Shown here: in pieces, positions 41,618 through 51,816 of the stretch
Layout: every line of letters begins with the position of its first letter
How positions within the stretch are numbered: the first letter of the stretch is position 1
Assembly (NCBI GenBank): GCA_035342095.1
Contig: DAOQWL010000015.1
Span: forward strand, 1-64,000
Direction of reading: 5' to 3'
Origin: PLanc-01 sp035342095
Lineage (GTDB): Bacteria; Planctomycetota; Phycisphaerae; Sedimentisphaerales; Anaerobacaceae
DNA length: 64,000 bases
Position numbers and translations under genes: made by a program
Notes under the pieces: generated by a model
Database searches by the model: none
Told to the model about the DNA's origin: nothing
What the model saw: only the letters and a program-made list of their open reading frames with translations

Positions 41618-42244
41618 ATGGCTTCTACTGCGGTTGGCCGACTGACATACGAGCACGTCAACTGCGCCGTGATCGTCGCTCATCCGGACGATGAGACCCT
41701 CTGGGCGGGCGGGACGCTCCTGCTGCATCCGGACAGTTGCTGGACGGTCGTGGCACTCACACACAAGGGCGATGCGGACCGGGCCTCCAGGTTCCACAGG
41801 GCCCTGGAATCCTACACCGCCAAAGGGATCCTGGGGGACCTCGACGACGGGCCCGAGCAAAAGCCCCTGCGCACCATCGATGTGGAGGACGCGATCATGG
41901 CCCTGCTGCCCTCGCACCGGTACGACCTGATCCTCACGCACAGTCTCTGGGGGGAGTACACCCGCAACCGTCGGCACGAGGAGGTGGCCAGAGCGGTCAT
42001 GGCCCTGCGAGACAGCCAGCGCATCTCCACCGGCGACGTCTGGATGTTCGCCTACGAAGACGACGGCGGCAGACATCTGCCCCGCCCCGCTGTGAATTCC
42101 GACGTCTGCATCCGTCTGCCCGAGGACATCTGGCAGCGAAAGCACCAGGTCCTCACCCAGGTATACGGGCACGCCCCGGACAGCTTCGAGGCGAGAACCG
42201 CGCCGAGGGAAGAGGCATTTTGGGTGATCGGAAGAGGCAGATGA
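41618..42244 (+). CDS. PIG-L family (LmbE-like) deacetylase
   Basis: The 208-residue protein has the zinc-site motif AHPDDETLWAGGTLLLHP and the downstream His in NRRHEEVARAV. The family removes N-acetyl groups from sugars such as GlcNAc conjugates. The substrate is unknown. It is a single gene with about 190 bp of non-coding DNA before it. Confidence 0.87.
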   Translation: MASTAVGRLTYEHVNCAVIVAHPDDETLWAGGTLLLHPDSCWTVVALTHKGDADRASRFHRALESYTAKGILGDLDDGPEQKPLRTIDVEDAIMALLPSHRYDLILTHSLWGEYTRNRRHEEVARAVMALRDSQRISTGDVWMFAYEDDGGRHLPRPAVNSDVCIRLPEDIWQRKHQVLTQVYGHAPDSFEARTAPREEAFWVIGRGR

Positions 42245-42465
42245 GCCCCCGCGCCCGGGCGCCGGACACGGGCCCTGCCGGACCCGGAGGCTTGCCTTGT
42301 CGGGGAAGTCCCGCGGACCCGTGCTACCGCAGCGTCCCCTCGGGTCCCACCGTCTTGATGCCGCGTCAAGAGGGGCAACCCCCTGCTGTGCCGTCGCGCC
42401 AATTCGGGAAAAAGTATTGAATCCCGACGGCAAAACCGTTACGATCCAGGGGATTGGAGTCACTT

Positions 42466-42759
42466 ATGGCTGAGCCAGCCCCAATGAGCAGCAGCCCGAA
42501 CGAGAAGCTCGAGCAGGCTGTGATCGATTACGTCAACCGACTCAGCGAGGAGCACAAGATGCTCGTCGCGCTCAAGGCCCAGTTGTACGGCGGCTCTTGG
42601 GAACCGATGCTGGACGACTTGCGCAATCGTCTGGCAGGGAAGCCCTATATTTTCAAGTTGGTCCATCGGATTCAGGACGACATCGAGCGCATCGAGGAGA
42701 TGCGGCAGTTCGAAGCCGCACACAGGGTGGATCTGGCGGATCATGTGGAGTTGACCTGA
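42466..42759 (+). CDS. Small soluble helical protein
   Basis: The 97-residue product is predicted mostly helical (LEQAVIDYVNRLSEEHKMLV, HRIQDDIERIEEMRQFEAAH) with a central YGGSWEPMLDDL. No family is recognised. It has no clear ribosome site. The arrangement before the propeller gene suggests it may be co-transcribed with it. Confidence 0.55.
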   Translation: MAEPAPMSSSPNEKLEQAVIDYVNRLSEEHKMLVALKAQLYGGSWEPMLDDLRNRLAGKPYIFKLVHRIQDDIERIEEMRQFEAAHRVDLADHVELT

Positions 42760-42909
42760 CGGGGCGTTCGGCAGTGCTTTTGCCGGATGGCAGACCGGGG
42801 ATGGGTGTTCCTGCCCGGCCGGAATCCGGTGGTCGGAGGAGCGTTTCTGGACTCAATTCAGGATTTCCGACCGGGAGATCGAAGTTCTTTTTGTTACGAG
42901 GATTGGCAT

Positions 42910-44049
42910 ATGCAACTCACGCTGCGGCCGGGGGCCCTGATCCTTCTGGGCATGTGTTTCCTGTCAAGTGCATGGACGGTGCCGGTGGTCGCCGGCCAGA
43001 GCGTCTCTTCGTCTGCCGGTGCACGAGATTCCAACTGGCTGCTCTCGCCGGACCTGCTCGATCATGCGCGTCTGAAGATCGTCTGGCAGCAGACCCTGCC
43101 CCTGAAGAAAGGCGAGGCCTTCAACACGGTCACCCTGCTGGGTGACCGCCTGTACCTCCGGTCGGATCGCAACTACATGTGGTCGCTGGACGCCGCCTCG
43201 GGCAACATCGCCTTCAGCCGGTCCGTGGCGCCGCAGGGCATTCCCGTGCTGGGCCTGGTCTCCTACGGCGACAGCTTCATCTCGGTCGTCGGCAACCAGC
43301 TCACCGAGTGCAGCGTGATCACCGGCGCCGAGCAGCGGGTCGCCGACCTGGAGTTGGGCATCGTGGCGCCCCCGGTCCGCAACAGCCAGTACTTCTACGT
43401 GGCCGCGATCGATCGGCGTCTGCACGTGCTTCGCGCCCAGGACCTGGTGCGGGTCTTCAGGGTGGCTGCGGACAACGACTCGTTGATCACGACCGTCCTG
43501 GCGGACGAGAACGTGACTGTCTTCGGAACCAGCGAGGGCAACGTCGTGGCGATGGCGGCCGACGCGCCGAGGAAGCTGTGGCAATTCGATGCCGCCGGCG
43601 CGGTGGCGGGGACGATCGTTCGCGACGGCAGCTCCATCTTCTTCGCCAGCAAGGACACGAACGTCTACCGACTCGACATGACAGGCACCCCCCCTGTCTC
43701 GATGGCCTGGAAATTCCAGACCGAGGCGGTGCTGGATCGCGGCCCCCGAGTGACACAGGGACACGTCTACCAATACGCTCCCGGCCGGGCACTGACCGCC
43801 ATCGACAAGCAGACCGGAAAAGCCGTGTGGTCGTTGTCCGAGGGCCTCGACCTGCTCGCGGAATCGGAGAACAAGGCCTTTGTCATCACCAAGGTCCGCA
43901 CGCTGGCCGTCATGGACAATGTCACGGGCGCCAGGGTCTTCTCGCTCAACAGCGCCCCGGTCGTCGCCCACGTCTGCAATACGGAGAATGCACGAATCTA
44001 CATCGCCGACGAGCGAGGGCGCATCGCGTGTCTTGCGCCGGGGCGGTGA
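42910..44049 (+). CDS. Secreted PQQ-like/BamB-like beta-propeller protein
   Basis: The 379-residue product has a signal peptide (ALILLGMCFLSSAWTVPVVA) and seven or so propeller blades with the PQQ-repeat pattern (YLRSDRNYMWSLDAASGNIA, VYRLDMTGTPP, ALTAIDKQTGKAVWSLSEG, IYIADERGRIACLAPG). It could be an outer-membrane assembly factor like BamB or a periplasmic propeller. There is no lipobox. It ends 34 bp before purH. Confidence 0.8.
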   Translation: MQLTLRPGALILLGMCFLSSAWTVPVVAGQSVSSSAGARDSNWLLSPDLLDHARLKIVWQQTLPLKKGEAFNTVTLLGDRLYLRSDRNYMWSLDAASGNIAFSRSVAPQGIPVLGLVSYGDSFISVVGNQLTECSVITGAEQRVADLELGIVAPPVRNSQYFYVAAIDRRLHVLRAQDLVRVFRVAADNDSLITTVLADENVTVFGTSEGNVVAMAADAPRKLWQFDAAGAVAGTIVRDGSSIFFASKDTNVYRLDMTGTPPVSMAWKFQTEAVLDRGPRVTQGHVYQYAPGRALTAIDKQTGKAVWSLSEGLDLLAESENKAFVITKVRTLAVMDNVTGARVFSLNSAPVVAHVCNTENARIYIADERGRIACLAPGR

Positions 44050-44083
44050 CGGAGAACTCAGACAGCTAATGGAGATGCAAGAG

Positions 44084-45694
<1,611 letters not shown>

Positions 45695-45700
45695 CCTTGG

Positions 45701-46300
45701 CTACCCCTGATTGCAGGGGTTGCCGTCCCCCTGGATCTGGGCGATGTTCGAGTTTCTCGCGTCCATGACGATCTGCGGGGCATGGTTTCTCGGCTGTCCC
45801 AAAGGCAGTGCGGCGAACAGTTCCTTCAACAGCGGAGTCAGTTCCGCCAACTCGTCGGGATGGTGCGCGAATCGCGTTCGCAGATCATTCTCCAGGTTCG
45901 TTGCTGCCTCGGCCAGCTCGTTTCCTGGCGAGGTGCCCTGAACGGCTTTCTCGTAGTCCGCCAGGGCCGTCGTCAGGCGGGGCCTATCCTTGAACATGCC
46001 TCGCAGGCGCTCCCAGACCGCCTTCGCCTGGGTCTCGATCTTGGCGAGACCCTGTTTGCCAAGCTCTTTCAGCGCCCCTTCGGTCATCTGGCGAAGTGCA
46101 TACGGCGCCGCCGTGTTGAGGATAAACGCAGCGGCCCCCTGGGCCGACGACAAATCCATTGCATCCATATGTCCTGTACCTCCGGACTCTGTCACCACGA
46201 TGTTCTGAGTCTCCACGATGTTGATCATAATATTGAACGATTCCTGCTGGCCCAGCCGTGGCAGAAGCTCGATAAGACGCTGGATCTCACTGGGGCCCAT
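45701..46300 (-). CDS. Partner protein of the STAND NTPase, candidate effector or adaptor
   Basis: The 199-residue protein starts with a helix (SEIQRLIELLPRLGQQESFN) that resembles small effector-associated domains, continues with a central helical region (ALRQMTEGALKELGKQGLAK), and ends with NSNIAQIQGDGN. This last motif matches the N-terminal VVCQIAGDGNSV of the NTPase encoded just upstream. Its start overlaps that gene by 14 bp, so the two are translated together. No enzyme motif or membrane span is seen. A shared short motif between the C-terminus of a small protein and the N-terminus of a neighbouring NLR recalls amyloid-type signalling pairs; that role is inferred. Confidence 0.65.
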   Translation of the reverse strand: MGPSEIQRLIELLPRLGQQESFNIMINIVETQNIVVTESGGTGHMDAMDLSSAQGAAAFILNTAAPYALRQMTEGALKELGKQGLAKIETQAKAVWERLRGMFKDRPRLTTALADYEKAVQGTSPGNELAEAATNLENDLRTRFAHHPDELAELTPLLKELFAALPLGQPRNHAPQIVMDARNSNIAQIQGDGNPCNQG

Positions 46301-48610
46301 CGGTTGCCTTCCCTGGGATTCCAGCGTCCCCGATTACCAACGTGATCAGTTCGACATCCTCTGCGGACGCCTCGACTCCCTTCTCTTCTTTCATGAGCGA
46401 TAGAAAACCGCCAACCAACGCACCGACGAGCGGGCGGAACGCCTCCGGATAGCGTTTCGCGAATGGTCCAACCATGCGGATTGCGCTTCGGAGACAATCC
46501 ACCGCCTCTTGGGGGCGGTCCATCGCCCGGTAGCACAAATGGAGCATTCCGAGGGACCTTGCCAGATCCGGCAGGAAGGCATCGGGCCGCGCAGCCGCCA
46601 GCTTCTCTCGGATCTCCACCGCGCGTTGTCCGGCGGCCAACGCCTCCTCGCGACGTCCCAACTCGCTCAGCAGGGTCGCCAGATTGTTCAGAGACATCGC
46701 CAGATACGGCAGGAAGGCATCGGGCCGCGCAGCCGCCAGCTTCTCTCGGATCTCCACCGCGCGTTGTCCGGCGGCCAACGCCTCCTCGCGACGTCCCAAC
46801 TCGCTCAGCAGGGTCGCCAGATTGTTCAGAGACATCGCCAGATACGGCAGGAAGGCATCGGGCCGCGCNNNNNNNNNNNNNNNNNNNNNNNNNNNNNNNN
46901 NNNNNNNNNNNNNNNNNNNNNNNNNNNNNNNNNNNNNNNNNNNNNNNNNNNNNNNNNNNNNNNNNNNNACGCCTCCTCGCGACGTCCCAACTCGCTCAGC
47001 AGGGTCGCCAGATTGTTCAGAGAGGTCGCCAGATCCGGCAGGAAGGCATCGGGCCGCGCAGCCGCCAGCTTCTTGTGGACCCCCAAAAGCGTCTGGTACA
47101 AATCGAGCGCCTTGGGCGCCAATGCGATGGACTGTTCCGGCAATGCATTGGCCAGGCGGAGGAGGAATGAGAAATCATCGTTCTGCTGAGCGGCAGCAAC
47201 CAATCCATCGAACCACACGAGGGACTGGAGGATTGGCGTTTGGGTCGCGGGATTCATGATGACTTCGTAGGCTCCGCAATGGTCCTGCCAGAGACGGATG
47301 AGAAAGGCCTCCGGCGTGTCACCACTGCTCTGGTCTGCAACGCCGATCACGCAGACCTCGTACAGAAGCTCGGCGATCTGGGCATCGGACAGATGCCATT
47401 GCGCGTCACAGGTCAGGCCGTGGTAGACAAAGGCCTCGCCGATGATGTCCGGTTCGAGCCGGCCGATAGCCGTATCCTCTGCGCCCGGGAGGAAGGCCGC
47501 CGTCTGGGAGGCCAGACCCACCGCGCCGTCGGGATACTCCCTGCCGGCAAGGGCGAGGACCTTCTGTGCAAGGGCCACCGCATGATCACGCCCAAGTCCT
47601 CGGGCCACCGTGGAGCAGGCGGCGAGGTAGACCGGCAAAGCCGACCTTCTGCCCAGTCCGGCGTTCGAGTCGTCTCTCATGCGGCTGATCTCCCTGGCGG
47701 CACGGTGCTGAGCCAGATCGGAGCGGGACATCGCCAAGACGCAAGGCAGGCCGACCTCGACCGCGGTCGCAGCGGCCATGATGACGTGCAGCGGGTTCGA
47801 CCACCTGTCCTGAGCCAGTTGCTCGTCGAACTGTGGATTGTCCTGCGCCAGAACGAAGGACTTGCCCTCCAGCTCGGCGAACTGCTTGCCCATCTGCTCG
47901 AAGATCGCCCGACGGTCCCTCACGGAATCCAGGGGCTCCAGGGGAATGGGATTAGAGGGTGTGAAGTAGCCGGCCAGGCCGACATCGCTGTCCGATCGAT
48001 ACTCCTGCAACTCCCGCAGCCAGCCGGTCTCGACCGAGGCTTCCCGATCCAGCAGAAGCACCCGGATCGGCGAAGATCCCTCCGAGAACCGCAGGCTCAG
48101 AAACCGAAGCCACTCTCGAAGGACCTGACGCAGTGAAGACGCATAATCCACGACGACCAGGACGGGATTGGCAAGCCTGAAGGCGGTCTCCTTCGGCAGG
48201 GCCAGTTCGGGCGCCTCGCGCAGGAACCCGGCGCACCATTGGCCCGCCGGCACGCGGGTCCCTGCCTTGGCCGTATTCGCACCGACGGCGTCGATCAACT
48301 CCAGAGCAAAGCGGGTCTTTCCGGCGCCGCCCGCCCCCGTGAGCACGCGGATGGCAAACGGCTCACCCGACCGCAGCCAGCCCACGAACTGGTCGCGAAG
48401 CGCGTGACGCCCGACGAAGGTGGTCGCACGCAGGTACGTGTTCAAGACTCTCAGAACCGGGCTCGGGAGTTTCCTGGCGTCCCTCGCTCGCATGGCAGGC
48501 AGTTCCAGCGTCAGAATCGAGCGCGCATTGTGCGTGATGGTGACGGAATTGCCATCGCCGGCGATCTGACAGACGACGGAATCGGATATCCTCTCGACGT
48601 TTTGTGCCAT
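46287..48610 (-). CDS. STAND/NLR-like NTPase with C-terminal TPR repeats (interrupted by an assembly gap)
   Basis: The product begins with a short segment bearing QIAGDGN (15-21), followed by a linker and a P-loop NTPase domain of the STAND type: TFVGRHALRDQFVGWLRSGE, Walker A GAGGAGKT (92-99), Walker B LVVVDYAS (about 151-158). A helical region follows, and then near-identical 46-residue TPRs of the form SLNNLATLLSELGRREEALA. The DNA repeat period is 138 bp. The gap of 100 N at 46869-46968 lies inside the repeats and shifts the frame artificially; both sides belong to one gene. Proteins of this design act as sensors in immunity or programmed responses. It is followed by the overlapping partner gene. 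Confidence 0.8.
46561..47060 (-). repeat. 138-bp tandem repeats coding TPRs, collapsed around an N gap
   Basis: Equivalent points of the repeat fall at 46561, 46699, 46837 and, after the gap, 47028. The first three are exactly 138 bp apart and almost identical; the last step is 191 bp, which is not a multiple of 138. The gap length of 100 is therefore a placeholder, and the true number of repeats is unknown. Confidence 0.9.
46869..46968. other. Assembly gap of 100 N
   Basis: One hundred consecutive N within the TPR-coding repeats. If the 138-bp period holds, the real missing length is 47, 185, 323 and so on. Confidence 0.99.
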
Positions 48611-48759
48611 CCCAAGTCCTCACTTCCACCTATGCCGCACAAGACTGGGCCCACCGATCTATTCATTATCCAGCATTGGCGGAGGCGTGCCAAGAGAATT
48701 CCGCGGGCAGGACGCTCTGCACGACGCAAGATGCCGGTTCCGACAGGTTCAGCACGAGG

Positions 48760-48788
48760 TTGGCGGACGGCATGTTTTGCCGTACAAT
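48760..48788 (+). promoter_or_regulatory. Sigma-70 type promoter upstream of the AlkD-like gene
   Basis: TTGGCG (48760-48765), 17 bp, TACAAT (48783-48788), about 40 bp upstream of the ATG at 48829. The -10 is near consensus; the -35 is weaker. Confidence 0.5.
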
Positions 48789-48828
48789 CGAGTCTGGGCA
48801 GACACGCTCCGACGTCGAGTGACAAACG

Positions 48829-49518
48829 ATGGGCACACAAGGTACGTACAAACAAGTCTTGATGAAGCTCAGATCGCTGGGCGATCCGAGGAACGTCGAG
48901 GGCATGGCTCGATATGGAATTCGCGTCACGAAGGCCTTCGGGGTTTCCGCTCCGAATCTCCGCGCATTGGCCAAAGAAATCGGTCGAGACCACGCTTTGG
49001 CTGCTGAGCTCTGGCGGACCGGGATTCACGACGCCCGCTGCTTGGCCGCACTGATCGACGACCCCGTCCAAGTCACCGTGCAGCAGATGGAGCGATGGGT
49101 GAAGGACTTCGACTCCTGGGCAGTCTGCGATTGTGCCTGCGGGTGCCTCTTCGACAAGACCCCTCATGCGTGGGACAAGGCCATCGAGTGGACCGAGCGG
49201 CAGGAGGAATACGTCAAGCGAGCGGGATTCGTGCTCATGGCGACGCTGGCGGTACACGACAAGAAGACGCCCGACGAGAGGTTCGAGGCCTTCCTGCCTC
49301 TGATCGCCCAACACGCGACCGACGAACGCAACTTCGTCAAGAAGGCGGTCAACTGGGCCCTCCGTCAGATCGGCAAGCGCAGTCGGCGATTGAACTCACT
49401 GGCCGTGCAGACCGCGGAACGCATCCGCCGGATCGACTCGAAATCCGCCCGCTGGATCGCCTCCGACGCCCTGCGGGAACTGACCAACGACAAAGTCCGC
49501 CAGCGGCTCAAGAGATAA
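48829..49518 (+). CDS. DNA alkylation repair protein (AlkD-like HEAT-repeat glycosylase)
   Basis: The 229-residue all-helical protein follows the AlkC/AlkD pattern: GIRVTKAFGVSAPNLRALAK, LAAELWRTGIHDARCLAALI, DDPVQVTVQQMERWVKDFDS with the aspartates of the DNA cleft, and DERNFVKKAVNWALRQIGKR. The family removes alkylated purines such as 3- and 7-methylated bases. It is divergent from the NTPase gene, and no functional link is evident. Confidence 0.87.
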   Translation: MGTQGTYKQVLMKLRSLGDPRNVEGMARYGIRVTKAFGVSAPNLRALAKEIGRDHALAAELWRTGIHDARCLAALIDDPVQVTVQQMERWVKDFDSWAVCDCACGCLFDKTPHAWDKAIEWTERQEEYVKRAGFVLMATLAVHDKKTPDERFEAFLPLIAQHATDERNFVKKAVNWALRQIGKRSRRLNSLAVQTAERIRRIDSKSARWIASDALRELTNDKVRQRLKR

Positions 49519-49529
49519 GCCGCATCGCA

Positions 49530-50576
49530 TCAGAACTTCGTCGGGTCCAGGATCACGTGCTTGATGCTCTTGCGGAGGTACGTGTAGGTGACGTGGACTC
49601 GACCATCCGACGCCTGAATGACCGCGGGATAGGAGTATTCGCCCGGCTGCGTCTCCAGGGCGAGCACAACGTCCCACTGCTTGCCATCGTTGGACACCGC
49701 GACGTTCAGGGGAGTGCGCCCTTTGGGCGTATTGTTGAAGACCAGCAATTGCCGACCGTCGCGCAGAGTGACCGCGTCGATCCCCGAGTTCGGGTTGGGC
49801 ACGGATGTGAGCGTCATCTCGCTCCAAGTCCGGCCGGAATCCTGGGACCAGCTCTCTGCGATGAAGCCCTTGCCCCGGGTCCGACAGAGCATCTGGAGAC
49901 GATTGCCTGGATAGGTCAGGATCGTCGGCTGGATCACGCCCATCTTCGCCGGGTCGTTCAGCGGGCCAACGACCTGCCAGTTCTCGAGGTCCTTCGTGAT
50001 CTCGACGTGGACCCGCCAGCCGGCGTCCTCGCTGCTCGACGGGCACAGGATGGCGCCGTCGGCAAGCTGGATCGCCTTGTCCTTGATCGGTCCCATCACC
50101 TCCGGCGGCAACCGCCTGCGGTCCTTCCAGGTTCGCCCGTTGTCCTCGGAGACCACCATCTCCCCCCACCACTTGCTGGGCGTCGGGCCGACTTTGAAGA
50201 AGAGCACCAACGGCCCCTCGCGAGGCTGAAACAGCACAGGGTTCCAGCACGGAAAACGCACCTGCGGCGACATAACGCCATTGGCAACCTCGACGGGTCG
50301 GGACCACGCGCCGCCCTCCAAGCGGGATACCCAGATCCCGACGTCGTCCTCGCCCTCATCGGCCCCAGCGAACCACGCAGCCAGAATCTGCCCATCGCTG
50401 GTTTCCACGATGGTCGAAGCGTGACAGCCCGGCGTGGGCGGGTTCTCCAGCAGGAAGATCAACTCGGCCTTGACGATTGCATCGTGTTGTGACGCCTGAT
50501 CTGCCTGTGCCCCCATGACCTGACACCCACCCACAAGAACAACGATCAATCCCAGAACCACTCCACATCCTCTCAT
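49530..50576 (-). CDS. Secreted lipoprotein sialidase (exo-alpha-sialidase family)
   Basis: The 348-residue product has a lipoprotein signal (GLIVVLVGGC) and a six-bladed sialidase-type propeller with Asp-boxes SEDNGRTW, SQDSGRTW and SNDGKQW. The family releases terminal sialic acids or related residues; many planctomycete members have unknown substrates. An Arg-triad cannot be fixed without alignment. ATG at 50576 has GAGG 6 nt upstream; ATG at 50588 is an alternative. It is convergent with the AlkD-like gene, 11 bp apart. Confidence 0.85.
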   Translation of the reverse strand: MRGCGVVLGLIVVLVGGCQVMGAQADQASQHDAIVKAELIFLLENPPTPGCHASTIVETSDGQILAAWFAGADEGEDDVGIWVSRLEGGAWSRPVEVANGVMSPQVRFPCWNPVLFQPREGPLVLFFKVGPTPSKWWGEMVVSEDNGRTWKDRRRLPPEVMGPIKDKAIQLADGAILCPSSSEDAGWRVHVEITKDLENWQVVGPLNDPAKMGVIQPTILTYPGNRLQMLCRTRGKGFIAESWSQDSGRTWSEMTLTSVPNPNSGIDAVTLRDGRQLLVFNNTPKGRTPLNVAVSNDGKQWDVVLALETQPGEYSYPAVIQASDGRVHVTYTYLRKSIKHVILDPTKF

Positions 50577-50840
50577 CCTGCACCTCATGTCACCCAGACC
50601 GCAGCAAGTTTCAGTATCCATTGGCTTGGCACCAAGCCGTCGACTGCCCGCATTCTCTTCCAGAAACCTTACTGCGTAAAGACCTTCTCGCCCACGCTCC
50701 AGGACAACTGCACGTTCCCACCCCTCAGTCGCACTCACGTATCGTTGCCCCCTGCTGCACCTTGTCGTCTTGTATTGGAGCGGGATTTCCGCTATGCTGG
50801 TTGTCGGGTAGGGAGTGCGGCTTCTTGCAGGCAAGGGTCC

Positions 50841-51812
50841 ATGACGAATACGAAAAAGCAGAATCCCGCGGCTGGTCGGGGCGTTTCGGGGCCGGATGGC
50901 AACGCAGGCGTCTGCGGCGATGTCTTCGACATCCGAAGGTATGCGATCCACGACGGGCCGGGGATTCGCACGACCGTGTTCTTCAAGGGCTGTCCGCTGC
51001 GATGCCGGTGGTGCCACAATCCCGAGAGCTGGAAGGCGGGTCCGGAACTGGGATTTCGACGCAGTCGGTGCATCAAGTGCCGACACTGCATGGAGGCATG
51101 TGAACCGAAGGCCATTTCGTTCACGGAATCCGGGCCTGTCCTCGATCCGAGCACGTGTACCCTGTGTGGGCGGTGCGTTGCGGAATGCCCTACTGGAGCA
51201 TGGGAAATCATTGGGCGAAAGGCCTCTGTCGCACAGGTGATGGCGGAAATCCGAAAGGACATCGTCTTCTACGACCAGTCGGGAGGCGGCGCGACCTTCT
51301 CGGGAGGCGAGCCGCTCATGCAGGCGGACTTCCTGGTCGCTCTGCTGGCGACCTGTCGGGCGGAAGGGATCCACACAGCCGTCGATACGACGTGTTACGC
51401 ATCGCCTGAGACGCTGCGTCGCGTCGCGGAACTGACGGACCTGTTCCTTTGCGACATTAAGCACATGAACAGCGAACTGCACAGGGAGCAGACAGGTATA
51501 TGCAACGAAAAGGTCCTGGCGAACATCCGGATGCTCGCTGAGGCCGGCAAGAGGATCTTCATTCGGGTCCCGATCGTGCCCGGCTTCAACAGCGACCGGA
51601 CGAACATCGAGCAGACGGCACAGTTCATACAGTCGCTACAAGCCGTCCGCAGGGTGGACGTCCTGCCATACAATCGCGGCGGCATGGAGAAGGCGGTGCG
51701 CCTCAACGGCGGGATCGATTTGATGGAGGCCCAGATCCCGGGCGATGGTACAATGACGGAAATCGCCGGGATCTTTCGAGGGTACGGATTCGAAGTCAAG
51801 ATAGGTGGTTGA
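50841..51812 (+). CDS. Glycyl-radical enzyme activating enzyme
   Basis: Radical SAM enzyme that installs the glycyl radical on the enzyme encoded next. The 323-residue protein has the SAM cluster motif CPLRCRWC (Cys51, 55, 58), then an inserted ferredoxin-like domain with two 4Fe-4S motifs, CIKCRHCMEAC (77-87) and CTLCGRCVAEC (106-116), and the family blocks FSGGEPLMQADF and DLFLCDIKHMN. This architecture is that of the activases of glycerol/choline/hydroxyproline-type enzymes, not the shorter PFL activase. The end nearly touches the GRE gene. Confidence 0.93.
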   Translation: MTNTKKQNPAAGRGVSGPDGNAGVCGDVFDIRRYAIHDGPGIRTTVFFKGCPLRCRWCHNPESWKAGPELGFRRSRCIKCRHCMEACEPKAISFTESGPVLDPSTCTLCGRCVAECPTGAWEIIGRKASVAQVMAEIRKDIVFYDQSGGGATFSGGEPLMQADFLVALLATCRAEGIHTAVDTTCYASPETLRRVAELTDLFLCDIKHMNSELHREQTGICNEKVLANIRMLAEAGKRIFIRVPIVPGFNSDRTNIEQTAQFIQSLQAVRRVDVLPYNRGGMEKAVRLNGGIDLMEAQIPGDGTMTEIAGIFRGYGFEVKIGG

Positions 51813-51816
51813 AGGC

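Noticed and set aside
46561..47060. Tandem repeats considered as a CRISPR array
   Set aside because: The 138-bp units are contiguous, code for TPRs in frame, and have no unique spacers.
46463..47189. Plus-strand frames across the TPR repeats
   Set aside because: They are shadows of the repeats on the minus strand and run through the N gap.
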